A DNA stretch of 64,000 nucleotides from an uncultured Granulosicoccaceae bacterium (GTDB lineage: Bacteria > Pseudomonadota > Gammaproteobacteria > Granulosicoccales > Granulosicoccaceae): NCBI GenBank assembly GCA_937927895.1, contig CALGKA010000013.1:87644-151643 (forward strand), written 5' to 3'. The notes under the pieces were generated by a model that saw only the letters and a list, made by a program, of their open reading frames with translations, was not told the origin of the DNA and made no database searches. Positions 10,112-21,671 of the stretch are shown piece after piece (the first letter of the stretch is position 1; every line of letters starts with the position of its first letter). The translations under genes were made by a program, and so were the position numbers.

Positions 10112-11581
10112 TCACTCACTTATATTAAGAGAATCCCAGATATCATCGATACGCTTTTTAGTTTTAGTAGACATCACAATAGGCTCGCCCCACTCTCTTT
10201 GGGTTTCACCGGGCCATTTATTAGTCGCATCAAAGCCAATCTTGGAACCTAAGCCCGACACCGGTGATGCAAAATCGAGATAGTCGATAGGCGTGTTTTC
10301 TATAATCGTGCAATCTCGCGCTGGATCCATTCGGGTGGTCATCGCCCAGATAACATCTTTCCAATCACGCGCGTTTATATCATCGTCGGCAACAATCACC
10401 ATTTTGGTATACATAAACTGTCGTAAAAAAGACCATACCCCCAACATTACGCGCTTAGCATGCCCCGGGTATTGCTTTTTCATAGTCACCACTGCAACCC
10501 GATAAGAACATCCTTCAGGGGGTAGATAAAAATCTGCTATTTCAGGAAATTGTTTTTGCAGTATCGGTACAAACACTTCATTAAGGGCAACACCAAGCAC
10601 AGCCGGTTCGTCTGGTGGTCTACCGGTATAGGTGGTGTGATAAATCGGTGACTCACGCTCCGTGATGGTATTAATAGTAAACACCGGAAAACTATCGACT
10701 TCATTGTAGTAACCAGTGTGATCACCAAACGGCCCTTCATCTGCCATATCAGCCGGGCTAATAGTGCCTTCCAGTACTATTTCAGCACTTGCAGGTACCA
10801 TAAGATCGTTTGTTTTACACTTAACCAACTCGGTTCGACTACCGCGCAACAAGCCTGCAAAAGCATGCTCTGACAAGGTATCGGGTATGGGCGTTACTGC
10901 CGCCAGAATAGTCGCTGGATCACAGCCCAAAACCACAGACACGGGGAACGGTTGATCCGGGTACTGTTGCTGCCACTCTAGTAAGTCAAGAGCACCACCG
11001 CGATGCGATAACCAACGCATAATGACTCGATTACTACCAATCACTTGTTGTCGATAAATACCCATGTTCTGGCGTTTTTTATTCGGCCCTTTAGTAACCA
11101 CCAAACCCCAGGTTATTAAAGGGCCCGCATCACCCGGCCAACAATGTTGAACCGGATAGCGTGATAAATCGACCTCATTGCCTTGCAATACTGTTTGTTG
11201 GCAAACAGCATTGGAGACATTTTTAGGCGCCATATCAAGCACCTTTTTAAAAATCGGCAAAGAGTTCCATGCGTCTTTAATACCCTTTGGCGGATCAGGC
11301 TCTTTGAGAAAGGCTAGTAGTTTGCCGACTTCTCGCAAAGCTGATACATCATCTTCACCCATGCCATAAGCCACACGTGTCGGGGTGCCAAACAAATTAC
11401 ATAGCGCGGGTATCTGACTACCTATGGGGTTTTCAAATAACAATGCCGGGCCTTCTGCACGCAGCACCCGATCACTTATTTCAGTCATTTCTAAGTGTGG
11501 GTCAATTGGCTGTGTAATACGCTTTAGTTCACCACGCTGCTCCAGGCTTTGTATGAATTCCCTTAGGTCACGATACTTCAA
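10112..11581 (-). CDS. ubiD: 4-hydroxy-3-polyprenylbenzoate decarboxylase
   Basis: A 489-residue UbiD-family decarboxylase that removes the ring carboxylate of 4-hydroxy-3-polyprenylbenzoate in ubiquinone synthesis, using prenylated FMN supplied by UbiX. It starts [10 protein letters not shown]. The N-M-G-I-Y-R-Q-Q-V segment near 173-181, the [11 protein letters not shown] segment near 290 and the C-terminal R-M-D-P-A-R-D are characteristic. Length equals that of typical UbiD. ubiX is not in this window. It lies 40 bases downstream of prlC on the same strand. Confidence 0.93.
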   Translation of the reverse strand: MKYRDLREFIQSLEQRGELKRITQPIDPHLEMTEISDRVLRAEGPALLFENPIGSQIPALCNLFGTPTRVAYGMGEDDVSALREVGKLLAFLKEPDPPKGIKDAWNSLPIFKKVLDMAPKNVSNAVCQQTVLQGNEVDLSRYPVQHCWPGDAGPLITWGLVVTKGPNKKRQNMGIYRQQVIGSNRVIMRWLSHRGGALDLLEWQQQYPDQPFPVSVVLGCDPATILAAVTPIPDTLSEHAFAGLLRGSRTELVKCKTNDLMVPASAEIVLEGTISPADMADEGPFGDHTGYYNEVDSFPVFTINTITERESPIYHTTYTGRPPDEPAVLGVALNEVFVPILQKQFPEIADFYLPPEGCSYRVAVVTMKKQYPGHAKRVMLGVWSFLRQFMYTKMVIVADDDINARDWKDVIWAMTTRMDPARDCTIIENTPIDYLDFASPVSGLGSKIGFDATNKWPGETQREWGEPIVMSTKTKKRIDDIWDSLNISE

Positions 11582-11621
11582 ACGCTGTTGATCCTTATCT
11601 TATGATTAAGTGCACGATCCA

Positions 11622-13649
11622 TTAAGCAGCAAGACCAGTATGGCGTAACAGTGCGTCTATTTTAGGTTCACGACCACGGAACCCAACGAAAAGATCAAGC
11701 GCCTTTTCTGTACCACCCTTTTCAAGAATCGACTTCATAAAGTGACGGCCAGTCTCCTGGTTAAAAATGCCCTCTTCTTCAAACTTAGAAAAAGCATCCG
11801 ATGACAATACCTCGGCCCACTTATAACTGAAGTAGCCTGCCGCGTAACCACCGGCAAATACATGTGAAAAGCTATTTTGAAACTGAACTTCTGTAGGCAC
11901 ATCATAAACCGCCACTTCGTCTCGCACAGAATCAAGAATACCTTGAATAGCTTTTGCATCAGGTGAATCAGTACGAAGGTGGGTTTGCATATCAAATAGG
12001 CCGAACTCTAGCTGTCGCACAGTCATCATGCCTGATTGAAAATTCTTGGCAGCCTTGGCTTTATCGAGAAGATCTTGTGGGAGTTTTTCGCCAGTCTCAA
12101 AGTGACCACTGACCATATCTATAGATTCACGCTCCCAACACCAGTTTTCTAAAAATTGGCTGGGCAGTTCTACGGCGTCCCACTCTACTCCACTAATGCC
12201 CGCCACAGAGGCATGTTCTACTCGGGTCAGCATATGGTGTAAGCCATGGCCAAACTCATGAAATAAAGTGGTCAGTTCATTGTGGGTAAGTAAGGCGGGT
12301 TGATCACCTACCTGTGGCGTAAAGTTACAAGTGAGGTATGCAACAGGAAGCTGCAGTCCATGCTGTTTACGCATACGGCCAACACAAACATCCATCCATG
12401 CGCCGGCGCGTTTGCCTTTACGGGCATAATTATCCATATAAAACGCGCCACGAAGTTCTCCGTTTTCACGGTCTTTTATTTGGTAAAGGGCAACATCTTC
12501 ATGCCAGACATCGGCATCTTCTACCTGAGTTATTTCTATACCAAACAACTTACCCGTGACATCAAACATACCAGGGACTGCAATATTTGCAGGAAAATAG
12601 GGCTTAAGATCTTGCTCTGAAAAATCGTATAGCTTCTTTTTTAACTGGTTAGCGTAGTAGGAGATATCCCAGGGTTTAAGCGACTCTACTTTTATCTCTG
12701 CTTCATCACGCGCAAAAGCCTGCATATCGTTGTAGTCTTTTTGTGCCGAAGGCTTAGCACGGCTGGCTAAGTCATTTAAAAAGTCTAATACCTGCTGGGG
12801 GCTGTCTACCATTTTGCTGGCTATTGAATAATCTGCATAGCTATCAAAACCCAGTAATAATGCTTTTTCTGTTCGCAACGCTATAGTGCTTTCAATAATC
12901 CCAGCGTTATCCCACTTAGCATCAATGGCATCTGTCGCACGAGTGGTCCATGCAAAGTACATTTTTTCTCTTAGTGCGCGGTCATCTGCGAAAGTCATTA
13001 CCGCATAGAAGTTTGGGAAATCGAGAGTCAGGCTGTAGCCCTCTTCGCCTTTTTCTTCAGCGCATTGCTTTGCCAGATCCAAAGAGTTTTGTGGAAAACC
13101 AGCAAGGGCTTCAGCCTCTTTAACATTCATTCGCCATGCATTACCAGAATCCAGAACGTTTTCATTAAAGCGCGTGCTCAGCAGGCTTAATTCAGCTGCT
13201 ATCTCTTTAAAGCGTTCTTTTTCAGTTCCTTCAAGTGCTACACCGCCTAACTTAAAACTTAGCAATTGATCTTCAATACTTTTACGCTGCCCCGTATCAA
13301 GCGATTTAAATCCCTCGCTGTCAGCTATTTTCCGGGTGCGCTCATACAATGCTCTATTCTGACCCAACTCTGTGTACCAAGCGGTTAACTTGGGCAAACA
13401 GGCATTATGAACTTCGCGAATTTCATCGTTGCTCACTACCGCATTCATATGCCGTATGGGTGAGTAGAAACGCTGAAGCTCATCAACCACCTGATCAAGC
13501 TCAAATAGGAAGTTGTCCCAATTCGGGTCTTCTATTTCAGATAGCTGTGCAATTTTTTGACTACTGCGAGCCAGCAGTTCATCTAGTTGAGATTCAACTT
13601 TGCTCAGATCAATTTTTGAGAATTCCGGAAGATCTAGAAAACCTTGCAT
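11622..13649 (-). CDS. prlC: Oligopeptidase A (M3 metallopeptidase)
   Basis: A 675-residue M3-family zinc peptidase of the cytoplasm that degrades short peptides, including cleaved signal peptides. The zinc-binding H-E-F-G-H is at 464-468 inside T-T-L-F-H-E-F-G-H-G-L-H-H. The large helical N-terminal part and the C-terminal G-G-Y-A-A-G-Y-F-S-Y-K-W motif fit OpdA/PrlC. It has no signal peptide. A terminator of the gyrB unit precedes it, so it should have its own promoter in the 200-base gap. Confidence 0.93.
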   Translation of the reverse strand: MQGFLDLPEFSKIDLSKVESQLDELLARSSQKIAQLSEIEDPNWDNFLFELDQVVDELQRFYSPIRHMNAVVSNDEIREVHNACLPKLTAWYTELGQNRALYERTRKIADSEGFKSLDTGQRKSIEDQLLSFKLGGVALEGTEKERFKEIAAELSLLSTRFNENVLDSGNAWRMNVKEAEALAGFPQNSLDLAKQCAEEKGEEGYSLTLDFPNFYAVMTFADDRALREKMYFAWTTRATDAIDAKWDNAGIIESTIALRTEKALLLGFDSYADYSIASKMVDSPQQVLDFLNDLASRAKPSAQKDYNDMQAFARDEAEIKVESLKPWDISYYANQLKKKLYDFSEQDLKPYFPANIAVPGMFDVTGKLFGIEITQVEDADVWHEDVALYQIKDRENGELRGAFYMDNYARKGKRAGAWMDVCVGRMRKQHGLQLPVAYLTCNFTPQVGDQPALLTHNELTTLFHEFGHGLHHMLTRVEHASVAGISGVEWDAVELPSQFLENWCWERESIDMVSGHFETGEKLPQDLLDKAKAAKNFQSGMMTVRQLEFGLFDMQTHLRTDSPDAKAIQGILDSVRDEVAVYDVPTEVQFQNSFSHVFAGGYAAGYFSYKWAEVLSSDAFSKFEEEGIFNQETGRHFMKSILEKGGTEKALDLFVGFRGREPKIDALLRHTGLAA

Positions 13650-13789
13650 ACGATGACACTCGCTTAATTTGGCTGGCGTGGATCACAAACCCACACTAGA
13701 CGAAAGTATTATTAGTAAGACGTGCAGACTTTGGTTTTGATAGCCCACCGCAGTTACTCGTTTATGTAAAACCATTAAGCCTTACATGC

Positions 13790-13814
13790 AAAACCCGCTT
13801 ATTTAGCGGGTTTT
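13790..13814 (-). terminator. Intrinsic terminator downstream of gyrB
   Basis: Inverted repeat AAAACCCGCT (13790-13799) / AGCGGGTTTT (13805-13814) with a 5-base loop. It lies about 40 bases past the gyrB stop on the minus strand and carries a U-run in that direction. Confidence 0.8.
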
Positions 13815-13851
13815 ACTTTACAACTTTACAAACTCGACAAAGGCTTATTAC

Positions 13852-16353
<2,502 letters not shown>

Positions 16354-17436
16354 TTAGTATACCACGTTTTCAATTTCGCCTTGTTTCACGTGAAACGTTT
16401 TGTTTACACCTTGTATGGTTTTGGAGACGTCATCTACGCCCGTTAAAAACACCTGAACCGCACAGGATTGAAGATAGGCAAAGACAAAATCCCTGGCTCT
16501 TTCGTCAAGCTCAGACGGCAGATCATCAAACAATAAAATAGGCGCTTGTTGATGATGCTGAGTGTACAAATCCACCTGAACGAGCTTCAGTAGAATCGCC
16601 AGAAGCTTTTGCTGCCCGCGAGAATGAACGTAGCGGGCTTCGTTACTGCCGACTTTCAGTTTTATGTCGGCTCGATGTGGTCCTGTTGAAGTAGTCGCTA
16701 AACGTCTACAATTATCCAGGGATTTTTCCAGTGATTCTGCGAGCGTAAAGCCTTCGGCCCATCCTTGTCGATACTGCAACTGTGGCAGAACATCGGTATT
16801 GTCCATTTTTTCAGCAAAGTTATTCAGCTGGAGTTGTACTCGCTCACACAGATTGCGTCTTAAACCTGCAATAGCTTCGCCAGCCTCAGCAAGTTCACCG
16901 TTCCACAGTTCAACTAGCTTATCTGGAGCATGGGAACGAAGTGCTGCGTTTCTTTGCGATAAAGCAGTCTTATATCGCTTGGAAATATGAATATAATTCA
17001 GCTCCACGTGGAACAGTATCCAATCTAGGAATACTCTTCGTTCACCTGGACCGCCTTCAACCAGTTCATGATTCTTGGCGGAAATAGCAACACTGGGCAC
17101 CGTGACTGCAAGCTCAGATAATCTTTGAATATTTTGCCCATCAATCCGGGCAATAGTAGAATTTTTCTCACGACTAATGCCGACTGTTGTATTGGTTTCA
17201 CGCAGTCGATCTGTCACAGCACCGCTGACGGTAAGCTGATCATTTTCATTAGCAATGATTGTAGTGATTTTGCCGGACCGAAAGCTGCGACCTACCGATA
17301 ACAATGAAATGGCTTCTAAAAGGCTCGTTTTGCCAGCGCCGTTTTCACCGTAGAAATAATTGATACCTTCAGCAGGCTCAATATGCACCGACAATAAATT
17401 CCGAACTCCTAGAACATCTAATCGAGTTAAGTGCAC
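16354..17436 (-). CDS. recF: DNA replication and repair protein RecF
   Basis: A 360-residue SMC-like ATPase that helps load RecA at single-strand gaps. It shows the Walker A motif G-E-N-G-A-G-K-T-S near residue 35, the ABC-type signature in V-H-S-R-G-Q-Q-K-L near 270, and Walker B in P-I-L-L-F-D-D-L-P-S-E-L-D. The start M-H-L-T-R-L-D-V matches other RecF proteins. A near-perfect parS site is written into its last codons (encoding F-H-V-K). Confidence 0.95.
   Translation of the reverse strand: MHLTRLDVLGVRNLLSVHIEPAEGINYFYGENGAGKTSLLEAISLLSVGRSFRSGKITTIIANENDQLTVSGAVTDRLRETNTTVGISREKNSTIARIDGQNIQRLSELAVTVPSVAISAKNHELVEGGPGERRVFLDWILFHVELNYIHISKRYKTALSQRNAALRSHAPDKLVELWNGELAEAGEAIAGLRRNLCERVQLQLNNFAEKMDNTDVLPQLQYRQGWAEGFTLAESLEKSLDNCRRLATTSTGPHRADIKLKVGSNEARYVHSRGQQKLLAILLKLVQVDLYTQHHQQAPILLFDDLPSELDERARDFVFAYLQSCAVQVFLTGVDDVSKTIQGVNKTFHVKQGEIENVVY
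16382..16397. promoter_or_regulatory. parS centromere site (ParB binding) inside recF
   Basis: TGTTTCACGTGAAACG differs from the universal chromosomal parS consensus TGTTTCACGTGAAACA only at the last base. The inner 14 bases are a perfect palindrome. ParB nucleates here and spreads; the window also encodes ParA and ParB 13-15 kb away. It is about 4 kb from the proposed origin, where parS is expected. Confidence 0.88.
17000..17015. promoter_or_regulatory. Possible degenerate parS site inside recF
   Basis: AGCTCCACGTGGAACA keeps the central CACGTG and matches the parS consensus at 12 of 16 positions. It is 618 bases from the good site. It may be chance or a weak secondary site. Confidence 0.25.
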
Positions 17437-17556
17437 AGCAGAACCGAGCTCACGCTGTTCTTATAGCAATGTTGTTGGGGTAGGGGCAGAGGAACGGTTA
17501 TCCAATCCATAATAGATTAAAAACAGCTGTTGTCTATTCAAAGAACAACAGCGTTA

Positions 17557-18657
17557 TTACAATCGCATTGGCATAACAACGTAAGTACTTTGCTTATCAT
17601 CACTTGGATGAATAACCATACTACTGGTGTTATCACTCACATTGAGTTCAGCTGTTTCTGAATCGATAGCGTTTAGAACATCTAGTAGATAAACCACGTT
17701 AAACCCTATTTCTATAGGCTCTCCATCGTAATCTATCTGTAGTTCATCTTCCGCTTCTTCATGCTTAGGGTTGTTCGTTTGAATACCCAACTGATCTTTA
17801 TTAAGCGTAAGTCGAACACCTTTGTAAGTTTCATTCGCTAGAATCGCGCTTCTGCGCAACGCTTGCTTGAGTAAGTCTCTATCAACATTGGCTATATTGG
17901 TACTGGGTAGCGGAATCACTTTTTCGTAGTCTGGAAACTTACCGTCAATTAGTTTGGTGGTTAGTTGTAATGCACCCAGTTTTACCTGCAGATGGTTACT
18001 GGTTAGGTTCAACGTAATGTCGGTGTCAGTGTCATCCATAAGACGAGACAACTCGCTGATCGCCTTTCGCGGAATAATGGCAGATATTGCTTCTTCCGTT
18101 TTTATATCAACCGCTGTTCTATGTAACGCCAGTCTATGGCCATCAGTACTGACGCAACATAATTCGTTTTCACCTATCTGCAGCAACAGTCCATTCAGGT
18201 AATAACGAACATCTTGTTGAGCCATAGCAAAAGACGTTCGCTTAATCGCTAAATCTAGTTGTTTCTGTGGCAGTGATACTGCTGTCGCATCTGACAATTG
18301 ATCTACTAACGGAAATTCATCAACCGGTAGTGTGGCTAGAGTAAATCTACTTTTGCCGGTTTTAACCTTTGCTTTTTCATTATCAACTTCAAAGTCTAAG
18401 CGGGCGTTGTCGTCAAGTGAGCGACAAATATCAAATAGCTTTCGAGCAGGTATTGTTGATTTACCCGGTTCAGTAACAATCAATGGGATTGTGGTTTTAA
18501 GTTCCACTTCATTATCGGTACCGGTGATTTCCAAACGATCTTCTGTTGCTACAAACAGTAGATTGTTCATCACTTCGTGGGTTTGTTTTCGCTCTACAAC
18601 ACCTACAACTTGCTGCAGTGGTGTGAACAATTCTAGTTTGGAAATTGCGAATTTCAT
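17557..18657 (-). CDS. dnaN: DNA polymerase III beta subunit (sliding clamp)
   Basis: The 366-residue ring-forming processivity clamp of the replicative polymerase. It begins M-K-F-A-I-S-K and shows the three-domain clamp pattern, including D-V-R-Y-Y-L-N-G-L-L near 147-156, T-D-G-H-R-L-A in domain II, and the C-terminal Y-V-V-M-P-M-R-L. The latter is the hydrophobic-cleft tail used by clamp-binding peptides. Length is normal. It sits between dnaA and recF, as in most gammaproteobacteria. Confidence 0.97.
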   Translation of the reverse strand: MKFAISKLELFTPLQQVVGVVERKQTHEVMNNLLFVATEDRLEITGTDNEVELKTTIPLIVTEPGKSTIPARKLFDICRSLDDNARLDFEVDNEKAKVKTGKSRFTLATLPVDEFPLVDQLSDATAVSLPQKQLDLAIKRTSFAMAQQDVRYYLNGLLLQIGENELCCVSTDGHRLALHRTAVDIKTEEAISAIIPRKAISELSRLMDDTDTDITLNLTSNHLQVKLGALQLTTKLIDGKFPDYEKVIPLPSTNIANVDRDLLKQALRRSAILANETYKGVRLTLNKDQLGIQTNNPKHEEAEDELQIDYDGEPIEIGFNVVYLLDVLNAIDSETAELNVSDNTSSMVIHPSDDKQSTYVVMPMRL

Positions 18658-18918
18658 GGGCTTATATAAGTAGTGTTTTTGTTTACTAAGGTTATCTTGC
18701 TATTACTCTTAAGCAGGATAAATCTGTTTATAACTAATTTTTCTATATATAAATCAATAGCTTAGATCGGTAAAACGGTGCTTGGTTGGCCTTCACTAAG
18801 CTGTGGATAAGTTGGGACTTAAATTCATCGGTAAAGTTGTTATGTTTTTATAACTAACTTTCGCACAACTTATCTACAGGTTGACCTTACCAGAATACCT
18901 ACTACACAGTGCATCAGA
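18658..18918. promoter_or_regulatory. dnaA-dnaN intergenic region with DnaA-box cluster
   Basis: A 261-base AT-rich gap. It holds a perfect DnaA box on the minus strand (TGTGGATAA, 18802-18810), a one-mismatch box TTATCTACA (18870-18878), and a weaker TGTTTATAA near 18727. It probably holds the dnaN promoter and is either part of the origin or a DnaA-controlled regulatory region. Confidence 0.5.
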
Positions 18919-20277
18919 CTAAGTCGTAAGTGTTCTTGTTAATTGCTTAATATCTTCTTCCATACGCCCATCAGTTGATGCGAGCTCTGTGATCTTTCTA
19001 AATGCATGAAGTACTGTGGTGTGGTCTCGACCACCAAACGCTTCACCAATCTCCGGCAGGCTGTGTCTGGTTAATTTTTTTGATAAAAACATCGCTACTT
19101 GTCTTGGTCGCGCGATAGATCGATTGCGCTTCTTAGACAGAAGCTCAGATCCACGCACTTGGTAGAAGTCGCAGACTGTCTTTTGAATGTTTTGCACGGT
19201 GACTAATCTTTCTTGTACGGCCAGCATGTCTTTTAGGGCATCTTTAACAAAATCGATCGTGATGGGTTTGCCGGTAAATTGAGAATTGGCGGCAACACGG
19301 CGCAATGCACCCTCTAGCTCTCGAACGTTTGAGACTATGCGTTGAGCAATAAAGAAGCTGACTTCCTCAGAAAGCGGATAACCGAACTGTTCTGCTTTAG
19401 CGTTAAGAATAGCCACACGGGTTTCTAGTTCTGGTGGTTCAATTGCGACCGTTAAACCCCATCCGAAGCGTGATTTTAGTCTTTCTTCTACGCCATCAAT
19501 TTCTTTCGGGTAGCGGTCGCTGGTAAGAATAATTTGCTGGCCATCTTCCAACAGTGAGTTAAACGTGTGGAAAAATTCTTCCTGGGTTTGCACTTTGTTG
19601 GCAAAAAATTGGATATCGTCGATCAACAGGGCATCTAAGCTTCGATAATGTTTTTTAAATTGATCCTGGGTGCCGGTCTGAAGTGATTTGACCATTTCAC
19701 GAACGAATTTCTCAGAGTGCAAGTACTGAACTTTGCGCGCACCGCGGCTGACCATATGGTTGCCAACGGCTTGCATTAAATGCGTTTTACCCAAGCCCAC
19801 ACCACCGTAAATGAATAAAGGGTTATAGGAACCGCCGGGGTTTTCACCTATCTGCATGGCTGCAGCACGTCCGAACTGGTTGGACTTACCTTCAATATAG
19901 GTATCGAAGATAAATGTAGGGTTTAATGCGGTTTTAAATTCTTTTGCGGGGCTTGTTTTGGCCGCTGACTGGGCGTGAGCGCTACTGCTGATTTCTGATT
20001 CGCTGGGTTTGGCAACAGGTTTTGCTGGTGCCTGGTGTTCGTCTGTGCCAACCCGCAGCAAAACATTAAAACCTTCGCGGTTAGCCAAACTAGTGGCAAT
20101 TTCTCTGATTCTAGCAGCGTAACTGGTCTCTACTTTCTCTCGTACATACTCATTTGGGGCAAGAAGTTTAATGCCTTCTTCAGTTTCCATTGCCTGTAAG
20201 CAAAGAACCCAAGTGGTCATTTCTTGTACAGACAGTTCGTTCGACAGATGCGAGAGACAGCGATTCCAGACCGACAA
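18919..20277 (-). CDS. dnaA: Chromosomal replication initiator protein DnaA
   Basis: The AAA+ protein that binds DnaA boxes and opens oriC. Domain I begins W-N-R-C-L, a low-complexity domain II follows, and then comes the ATPase domain with Walker A G-G-V-G-L-G-K-T (about 158-165) and D-D-I-Q-F sensor region. Domain IV has the DNA-binding signature G-G-R-D-H-T-T-V-L-H-A. No ATG exists at the N-terminus. I chose TTG at 20277 because GGGGAG (20287-20292) stands 9 bases before it, giving 452 residues. An in-frame TTG at 20304 would add nine residues (461) but has no visible ribosome site. A TGA at 20311-20313 bars any longer form. Confidence 0.95.
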   Translation of the reverse strand: MSVWNRCLSHLSNELSVQEMTTWVLCLQAMETEEGIKLLAPNEYVREKVETSYAARIREIATSLANREGFNVLLRVGTDEHQAPAKPVAKPSESEISSSAHAQSAAKTSPAKEFKTALNPTFIFDTYIEGKSNQFGRAAAMQIGENPGGSYNPLFIYGGVGLGKTHLMQAVGNHMVSRGARKVQYLHSEKFVREMVKSLQTGTQDQFKKHYRSLDALLIDDIQFFANKVQTQEEFFHTFNSLLEDGQQIILTSDRYPKEIDGVEERLKSRFGWGLTVAIEPPELETRVAILNAKAEQFGYPLSEEVSFFIAQRIVSNVRELEGALRRVAANSQFTGKPITIDFVKDALKDMLAVQERLVTVQNIQKTVCDFYQVRGSELLSKKRNRSIARPRQVAMFLSKKLTRHSLPEIGEAFGGRDHTTVLHAFRKITELASTDGRMEEDIKQLTRTLTT

Positions 20278-20298
20278 CGAGCGACACTCCCCGGTTAA

Positions 20299-20312
20299 GA
20301 CCAAATTTGGTC
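20299..20312. promoter_or_regulatory. Perfect 14-bp palindrome at the dnaA 5' end
   Basis: GACCAAATTTGGTC reads the same on both strands. It lies in the dnaA leader, over the upstream TTG candidate. A symmetrical operator for a dimeric regulator is possible; the binding protein is unknown. Confidence 0.35.
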
Positions 20313-20639
20313 AAATAAAAAGGTAACAATTTTTTGATTTTAATTAGCGGAAACAACGGTGGTCGTAGTAGAAAGCGCGTTTTTTTCGGTTATTGTTATA
20401 GGGTTCTTGATAGAAACTAGCCGTGGGTTTTACTCAGCGGAAGCAAACCCGGCGCTTCACCTCGACGAAAAATAGTCTATTACTGTTTGAGAAAGTTATC
20501 CACAGTTGATTTCAATTTCGCTGGGTCCTGTAATCATTGACGAATGACTAGATAACAGCGATAATCAGAGAGCTACCCTGTAACAAAGTATTCGCACCTT
20601 GGCGGTGTGTTACTGAAACGACCCAATCGGTACATAATA
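20313..20639. other. Candidate replication origin region (oriC) between dnaA and rpmH
   Basis: This gap of about 330 bases separates minus-strand dnaA-dnaN-recF-gyrB from plus-strand rpmH-rnpA-yidC-mnmE, the strand switch expected at a bidirectional origin. It has one perfect DnaA box and AT-rich patches near 20313-20345 and 20390. In pseudomonads the origin lies in this gap. Only one strong box is visible here, so the function may be shared with the dnaA-dnaN gap. The dnaA and rpmH promoters must also be in it. Confidence 0.5.
20496..20504 (+). promoter_or_regulatory. DnaA box, perfect consensus
   Basis: TTATCCACA, identical to the high-affinity R1-type DnaA box, in the dnaA-rpmH gap. Confidence 0.75.
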
Positions 20640-20774
20640 ATGAAACAAACTTTTCAGCCCAGCAACTTGCGTCGCAAGCGTACTCATGGCTTCAGAGCTC
20701 GTATGGCCACTCGTGGCGGTCGTGCTGTTATCCGTGCTAGAAGAGCAAAAGGGCGTAAGCGTCTAGCTGCGTAA
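20640..20774 (+). CDS. rpmH: 50S ribosomal protein L34
   Basis: A 44-residue, strongly basic ribosomal protein starting [12 protein letters not shown] and ending G-R-K-R-L-A-A. It is almost identical to the family pattern over its whole length. The ATG is at 20640 and the TAA at 20772-20774. It is the first gene of the plus-strand string rpmH-rnpA-yidD-yidC-mnmE next to the origin, the classical arrangement. Confidence 0.96.
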   Translation: MKQTFQPSNLRRKRTHGFRARMATRGGRAVIRARRAKGRKRLAA

Positions 20775-20972
20775 TTTGCTAAGCGGTAAGCGTTTATTAA
20801 TTTCTGTAGTTAGTTTTAGAAACCGCTTGCAGCTTGTGAAGTCACTTAAGTGAGTGACTCAAGTTAATCAGGGCTTTGCAAAGCAACGAACACTGTTGCA
20901 TTGAACAGTAACATCTAGCCTTAAATACTATACCGGCCAAATTTCTTTAGGCCCGCAATCGATCGAAACATT
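20775..20972. other. rpmH-rnpA spacer with several inverted repeats
   Basis: A 198-base spacer, long for this junction. It contains AGTCACT (20840-20846) / AGTGACT (20853-20859), the palindrome GCTTTGCAAAGC (20873-20884), and ACTGTT / AACAGT arms just after it. None is followed by a T-run. They may be mRNA processing or attenuation structures. Confidence 0.3.
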
Positions 20973-21332
20973 GTGGCGCAAACACCAGATCTGAGCTTCT
21001 CAAAAGAATCCAGGCTTAACGACGCGTATCAATACCGTCAGGTATTTGAAAAAAATAAACGCACCGCTGATAAGCACTGGACAATACTGTTTAGAGAAAA
21101 CAATACCGGTGTGGCCAGATTAGGCATGGCGGTAGCGAAAAAAAATGCCAAACGAGCAGTAGATCGGAACCGGCTGAAGCGTTTAGCCCGCGAATCCTTC
21201 CGGCAACACAAGAAATCACTCGCAGGGTTTGATATCGTACTCATGATTCGACACGCTAGTGTGTCGGCTAGCAATGAAGAGCTAAGCGTTGGTCTGAAAA
21301 AGCACTGGTCACGGATTTCAAAAAATGCGTAA
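20973..21332 (+). CDS. rnpA: Ribonuclease P protein component
   Basis: A 119-residue basic protein that assists the RNase P RNA in 5' maturation of tRNA precursors. The family signature is seen in [19 protein letters not shown], containing the R-N-R motif. The start is GTG at 20973; the conserved part begins at L-S-F-S-K-E. It overlaps yidD by 8 bases, so translation of the two is likely coupled. Confidence 0.94.
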   Translation: MAQTPDLSFSKESRLNDAYQYRQVFEKNKRTADKHWTILFRENNTGVARLGMAVAKKNAKRAVDRNRLKRLARESFRQHKKSLAGFDIVLMIRHASVSASNEELSVGLKKHWSRISKNA

Positions 21333-21561
21333 ATCGTTGTGTTGGCTAATTCGGGGGTATCAACGCTTTATAAGCCCATTTTTGCCACCACATTGCAGAT
21401 ACACCCCTAGTTGTTCGCAGTACGCTATGGAAGCAATACAAAATCACGGAGCTGTAAAAGGCTTATGGTTAGGGTTAAAACGTATTGCCCGTTGTAATCC
21501 CTTTGGATCTCACGGGTATGATCCTGTGCCCGGTGTAGGGTCGCCCAAGCAAATTAAATAA
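21325..21561 (+). CDS. yidD: Membrane protein insertion efficiency factor YidD
   Basis: A 78-residue protein of the YidD/HlyA-domain family. It has the conserved [23 protein letters not shown] block (three cysteines) and R-C-N-P-F-G-x-H-G-Y-D-P-V-P. An amphipathic N-terminal helix should bind the inner membrane. It acts near YidC in protein insertion. It overlaps the rnpA end and precedes yidC by about 100 bases. Confidence 0.93.
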   Translation: MRKSLCWLIRGYQRFISPFLPPHCRYTPSCSQYAMEAIQNHGAVKGLWLGLKRIARCNPFGSHGYDPVPGVGSPKQIK

Positions 21562-21569
21562 GTAAATCT

Positions 21570-21671
21570 ATGTTTTTTAAACCAAAGCCTGACTGTGCCA
21601 ATTGCGCAGCTAAACCACTATTAGAAAGAATCAAAATGACCAGTACCCCGGGGCAGTATCAGCATGGATAA
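21570..21671 (+). CDS. Possible 33-residue CxxC microprotein overlapping the yidC start
   Basis: A frame from ATG 21570 to TAA 21669-21671 encodes 33 residues starting M-F-F-K-P-K-P-D-C-A-N-C. It fills the yidD-yidC gap and overlaps the yidC ATG (21664) by 8 bases, the same overlap as rnpA-yidD. The C-x-x-C could bind metal. No family is recognised, and the frame may be only a translational-coupling leader or chance. Confidence 0.3.
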   Translation: MFFKPKPDCANCAAKPLLERIKMTSTPGQYQHG

